From CAYOEZ01 sp964402955 (lineage in GTDB: Bacteria; Chloroflexota; DTOL01; DAOUCN01), in assembly GCA_964402955.1 (NCBI GenBank), contig CAYOEZ010000222.1, forward strand, positions 1 to 7,645: a DNA stretch of 7,645 bases, given 5' to 3'. The position numbers and the translations under genes are program-made. This document shows, one piece after another, positions 5,377 to 7,645 of the stretch (positions within the stretch are counted from its first letter, which is position 1; each line of letters begins with the position of its first letter). The notes under the pieces were generated by a model, which was not told the origin of the DNA, searched no databases, and saw only the letters and a list, made by a program, of their open reading frames with translations.

Positions 5377-6207
5377 CTATGCCGCCAGCAGCGGCCTGAT
5401 CCAGGTCACAAAGGCAGGAAAGATGTCCTGCGGTTCGGGCAGCTCCGGATGCCAGCGCTTCTCATGCTCAAACATGAACCAGCCATCATAGCCATTCTGC
5501 TTGAGCAGAGCAATCGCTTCGGCGAGCGGAAGCTGGCCAGAGCCGAGGTAGACATAGCGCCAGCCATCCGCCATGGCAAGCATGTGCGTGGGATCATAGA
5601 GAGCATCCTTGACGTGCGTGTAGCCGACGCGCGGGCCGATCGCAGCATAGGTCTCTTGCGGCGTCTCCCCGCCCACCCGCGGCGTGTGGCCGATGTCCCA
5701 CAGCGCGCCGAAAGCGGGATCGGTGATCCTGTCCAGCAGCAGACGGCAGTCGGTCGACTTAACCCAGTTGTCGTGCGTCTCGAAGAGCCAGTGTAGCGAC
5801 TCCGCCCCGTCCAGCTTCAAGAGAGCCTCAACGCACGTCAGTCCGGTGGCAGCCAGCTCGGCGTGGCTGAAACGGGTCAGGTCGCCGCCGCCAAAGACGC
5901 GCACATTGCTGCACCCCAGGTCACGCGCCACCGCAATCGTGCGCCGGGCTTCCTCGATGTTCGCCTGCTGCCTGGCGGCGTCACAAACGGTGATGCTCGT
6001 GGCGATGCCGCTGACCACCAGCCCGGCGTCAGCGATCTTGCGTCGCGTGTCTGTCACGCCGGTTGTGAACGCCGCCAGTTTCGTTATGTCGATTTCATTC
6101 TGCAGGCCACGGAAATCAACACCATCGTAACCATACTCGCGGCCGCGGGCTAGAATCGTGTCCAGATCCCATGCCGGGCAACCAAGACTGGTCAAGCTGA
6201 TCTTCAT
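5377..6207 (-). CDS. Sugar phosphate isomerase/epimerase-like TIM barrel protein
   Basis: This 276-residue protein has the xylose-isomerase-like (AP endonuclease 2) TIM barrel fold, the family of IolE, hexulose isomerases and ketose 3-epimerases. The four metal ligands expected at the barrel mouth are all present: Glu143 (LFETHD), Asp171 (WDIGH), His198 (YTHVKD) and Glu247 (MFEHEK). The start MKISLTSLGCPAWDL and the turn YDGVDFRG (27-34) are typical of the first two strands. ATG at 6207 (minus strand) is set by GGGAGG about 8 bases upstream. It is cytoplasmic, with no signal peptide. It converges on the SDR gene and shares a terminator with it. A cupin-like sugar-isomerase remnant lies directly upstream on the same strand. 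It probably isomerises or epimerises a sugar or inositol-type intermediate; substrate unknown. Confidence 0.92.
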   Translation of the reverse strand: MKISLTSLGCPAWDLDTILARGREYGYDGVDFRGLQNEIDITKLAAFTTGVTDTRRKIADAGLVVSGIATSITVCDAARQQANIEEARRTIAVARDLGCSNVRVFGGGDLTRFSHAELAATGLTCVEALLKLDGAESLHWLFETHDNWVKSTDCRLLLDRITDPAFGALWDIGHTPRVGGETPQETYAAIGPRVGYTHVKDALYDPTHMLAMADGWRYVYLGSGQLPLAEAIALLKQNGYDGWFMFEHEKRWHPELPEPQDIFPAFVTWIRPLLAA

Positions 6208-6219
6208 TGCTGATCCTCC

Positions 6220-6232
6220 CTCACATAGTGAG
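6220..6232. promoter_or_regulatory. Small dyad at the ribosome site of the TIM barrel gene
   Basis: CTCAC-ATA-GTGAG, a perfect 5-bp dyad immediately upstream of the GGGAGG ribosome site of the minus-strand gene. It may be chance, a small operator, or a translation-affecting hairpin. Confidence 0.25.
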
Positions 6233-6237
6233 CTGTA

Positions 6238-6360
6238 TTAGATCACGCCCCTGTCGCCGATCTGCGTGTCGGCGAAGAAATTATCGCCACGCGTGCTCGG
6301 CGCCGACACCTCGATGATCAAGGCCGGGCCGACGCCGATGAGCGCGTGCCGCTTGCCACA
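6238..6360 (-). pseudogene. Truncated cupin / sugar-isomerase-like C-terminal remnant
   Basis: The minus-strand frame ending at TAA 6238-6240 reads CGKRHALIGVGPALIIEVSA, then DNFFADTQIG. This resembles the last beta strands and tail of small cupin sugar-binding or isomerase proteins (pattern G..HAL...GPALLLEVS.P...DN.F). No cupin metal-binding first motif is present. The open frame continues back to an ATG at 6432, but that upstream part (MVRGFLRPCL...) does not look like family sequence. A promoter overlaps the point where the similarity begins. I read it as the surviving end of a gene that once preceded the TIM barrel gene in an operon. It could instead be an expressed short protein of 64 residues. 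Similarity is from memory of the family, not a search. Confidence 0.4.
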
Positions 6361-6363
6361 GAG

Positions 6364-6392
6364 AATATAGCACGGGCAGTAAGGCGCGTCAA
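6364..6392 (-). promoter_or_regulatory. Promoter toward the TIM barrel gene
   Basis: On the minus strand: TTGACG (complement of 6387-6392), a 17-base spacer and TATATT (complement of 6364-6369), with extended -10 TGC. Transcription would begin near 6357, leaving about 150 bases before the TIM barrel start and running through the cupin-like remnant. Confidence 0.6.
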
Positions 6393-6449
6393 CACCTGTT
6401 CGTAGGCAAGGCCGCAGGAATCCTCGTACCATTCGTCTATGCAGAACGG

Positions 6450-6478
6450 TTGACCGGACGGAGCATCTGTGCTATAGT
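6450..6478 (+). promoter_or_regulatory. Promoter toward the FAH-family gene
   Basis: TTGACC (6450-6455), a 17-base spacer and TATAGT (6473-6478) with extended -10 TGC. The -35 is embedded in the small dyad CGGT-TG-ACCG (6447-6456). It is divergent from the minus-strand promoter at 6364-6392, with 57 bases between the two -35 boxes, so shared control is possible. The start of transcription falls near 6485. Confidence 0.65.
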
Positions 6479-6486
6479 TTCTGCCA

Positions 6487-6634
6487 ATGAGGTATGTGCT
6501 GCATGACTACAACCTCGACCAGATCAGCGCCGGCCGCACCTTGTTCATGTTGCACCGGCGCGGGCGATGACGAGTTTGTAAGAGCGATCCGTCTGCTCCG
6601 CTCACAGTTGCAGACGCTGGATAGAAGCACGTAA
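6487..6634 (+). pseudogene. Possible small gene broken by one-base frameshift
   Basis: ATG 6487 opens a 27-codon frame (MRYVLHDYNLDQISAGRTLF, then MLHRRGR) ending at TGA 6568-6570. The next frame over continues without a stop to TAA 6632-6634 and reads DDEFVRAIRLLRSQLQTLDR after the join. Removing one G from the GGG at 6562-6564 would give a single 48-residue protein with HRRGDDEFVR at the join and an amphipathic C-terminal helix. Both halves look more protein-like than the alternatives, including a 43-residue frame from ATG 6503 with a Cys-rich start. The predicted transcript start is only about 2 bases before ATG 6487, so translation would be almost leaderless. I know no family for it. Chance reading frames are the alternative. 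Confidence 0.3.
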
Positions 6635-6661
6635 GCAACACTGCGCAGGACGGAGGAAAAT

Positions 6662-7534
6662 GTGCGTTTTGTCACTTTCTTGTATCACGGTTCGCCCCGC
6701 CTTGGTCTGGAGACAGAGCGACATGGCCACCCGTATGTTCTCAACCTGAGCCAGGCCCAACCGGCCCTTCCCAACGACATGGTCGCTTTTCTGCATGCCG
6801 GAGAGCAGGCAATGGCGGCAGCCCGGGTCGCGCTCGCCACTGCTGAGCGATACCTGATCGCCGCCAACGACGTCGCTGTCCTCGCGCCGCTGCTGCGGCC
6901 GGGCAAACTCATCTGCCTTGGGCACAATTACTACGACCACATGGGCCAGGGCCGCACCGAGCCGCCCGAGTTCCCTACCTTCTTCTGCAAGACACTCAAC
7001 ACGATCATCGGCCCCGGCCAGGACATCATCGTTCCCAAAGCCAGCGCTGAGGTTGACTACGAGGCAGAACTAGCTGTCGTCATTGGCAAACGTTGCCGGC
7101 ACGTCACCCAGTCTGAGGCGCTCCAGTTTGTGGCGGGGTACACCATCTTCAATGACGTCAGCGCGCGCGATTACCAGAGACGGACGAGCCAGTGGATGAT
7201 CGGCAAATCCTTCGACACCTTTGGACCGATGGGGCCGGCGCTGGTCACCGCCGATGAGATCGCCGATCCGGGCCAACTGGAGCTGGCTCTCACGCTCAAT
7301 GGCCTCGAGTTGCAGCGCACGAACACGCGCCACATGATCTTCTCGATCCCCTACGTCATCTTCTACCTCAGCGACGTGATGACGCTGCAACCCGGCGACG
7401 TGATCTCGACCGGCACGCCGGCAAAGACAGCGCTGGCGAAGACAATCCCGCCCTTCATGAAGGCGGGCGACCATGTCGCCATCACGATCGACAAGCTGGG
7501 TGTGTTGGCCAATCCAGTTGTCGCAGAGTCCTGA
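6662..7534 (+). CDS. Fumarylacetoacetate hydrolase family protein
   Basis: This 290-residue enzyme of the FAH family comprises metal-dependent hydrolases, decarboxylases and isomerases of keto-acids: acylpyruvases, 2-hydroxyhepta-2,4-diene-1,7-dioate isomerase, and diketo-deoxy-sugar-acid hydrolases. An N-terminal domain of about 78 residues precedes the catalytic core. LICLGHNYYDHM (83-94) and FPTFFCKTLNTIIGPG (104-119) open the core. DYEAELAVVIGK supplies Glu134 and Glu136, and NDVSARD supplies Asp165, the usual metal ligands. GKSFDTFGPMGP (181-192) and LQPGDVISTGTPA (242-254) complete the family pattern. The start is GTG 6662 with GGAGG at 6652-6656; the overlapping ATG at 6660 is in the wrong frame. 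It follows its own promoter. A role in late steps of non-phosphorylative sugar-acid breakdown would fit the neighbours but is not proven. Confidence 0.93.
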   Translation: MRFVTFLYHGSPRLGLETERHGHPYVLNLSQAQPALPNDMVAFLHAGEQAMAAARVALATAERYLIAANDVAVLAPLLRPGKLICLGHNYYDHMGQGRTEPPEFPTFFCKTLNTIIGPGQDIIVPKASAEVDYEAELAVVIGKRCRHVTQSEALQFVAGYTIFNDVSARDYQRRTSQWMIGKSFDTFGPMGPALVTADEIADPGQLELALTLNGLELQRTNTRHMIFSIPYVIFYLSDVMTLQPGDVISTGTPAKTALAKTIPPFMKAGDHVAITIDKLGVLANPVVAES

Positions 7535-7556
7535 GGCGGCGAGGGGCTGCCCGACA

Positions 7557-7645
7557 ATCGGGTAGGAGGGGGCCTCGCGGCCCCCGTCCTCCCACACCAC
7601 CGGACGTACTCAGCGTATCCGGCGGTTTCTTCTATGGGTGTAACA
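7557..7645 (-). mobile_element. Group II intron, 3' end (domains V and VI), rest beyond the window
   Basis: Read on the minus strand, domain V (complement of 7596-7626) is a 31-base hairpin: ACCGCCGGA pairs fully with TCCGGTGGT, with the C-G, G-U, C-G catalytic triad pairs (CGC type, as in group IIC), then a two-base CG bulge and a short upper stem. Two bases later comes domain VI (complement of 7557-7593): GGG-AGGA-GGGGGCC, GCGA tetraloop, GGCCCCC-TCCT, one unpaired A (position 7563), CCC, GAT. The bulged A is the expected branch point, 7 bases from the intron end, and the intron ends in AT as family rules require. The 3' splice point lies between 7557 and 7556, 22 bases beyond the FAH stop. 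Any reverse-transcriptase gene would lie to the right of the window. The upper stem of domain V is short (3 bp, five-base loop), so activity is uncertain. Confidence 0.85.
7563..7563 (-). other. Predicted branch-point adenosine of the group II intron
   Basis: This is the single unpaired A on the 3' strand of domain VI (minus strand), between the TCCT and CCC stem segments and 7 bases from the intron end. Its 2'-OH would start splicing in the lariat pathway. Confidence 0.7.

Noticed and set aside
1..7645. CRISPR array, tRNA or rRNA genes
   Set aside because: There are no regularly spaced short repeats and no cloverleaf or rRNA-like sequence; the only long direct repeat is the pair of 150-bp elements.

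Overview
The window is GC-rich, gene-dense bacterial DNA. It has good Shine-Dalgarno sites, sigma70-type promoters with an extended -10 (TGC before TATRNT-like boxes), and several dispersed hairpin repeats between genes. The mix of sugar-catabolic families and repeat types looks most like a Chloroflexota genome (Anaerolineae/Caldilineae type). That placement is inference from general resemblance, not a database match.

Layout, left to right. Positions 1-384 are the C-terminal end of a GH88-type unsaturated glucuronyl hydrolase. A strong hairpin follows, then a complete glycerophosphodiester phosphodiesterase (475-1194). The 497-base gap at 1195-1691 holds small hairpins, copy 1 of a 150-bp element with inverted-repeat ends, a promoter, and a long structured leader with a terminator-like hairpin. 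This leads into an alpha/beta hydrolase gene (1692-2561). The next gap (2562-3009) holds copy 2 of the same element, again placed just upstream of a promoter. That promoter drives a two-gene unit: a GH4 glycosidase with the CHSV motif of MelA-type alpha-galactosidases (3010-4338) and a D-mannonate-oxidoreductase-like SDR (4342-5166). A 73-base inverted repeat and a perfect 14-bp stem-loop separate this unit from a convergent sugar-phosphate isomerase/epimerase-like TIM barrel gene (complement of 5377-6207). Upstream of the TIM barrel gene lie a cupin-like remnant and two divergent promoters. The rightward promoter precedes a possible frameshifted small gene and then a fumarylacetoacetate-hydrolase (FAH) family gene (6662-7534). 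The right edge (7557-7645) is the 3' end, domains V and VI, of a group II intron on the minus strand; the rest of the intron lies outside the window.

Taken together the genes suggest catabolism of plant-type or host-type polysaccharide. GH88 removes unsaturated uronic acids, the GH4 enzyme opens alpha-linked sugars, the SDR interconverts keto-uronates and sugar acids, the TIM barrel enzyme isomerises a sugar, and an FAH-family enzyme cleaves or hydrolyses keto-acids late in such pathways. No transporter or dedicated regulator is visible here.

The least expected material is non-coding: (1) the two 92%-identical elements, each holding the same distance to an extended -10 box; (2) the attenuator-like leader of the hydrolase gene; (3) the intron tail; (4) the frameshift-joined small reading frame before the FAH gene.
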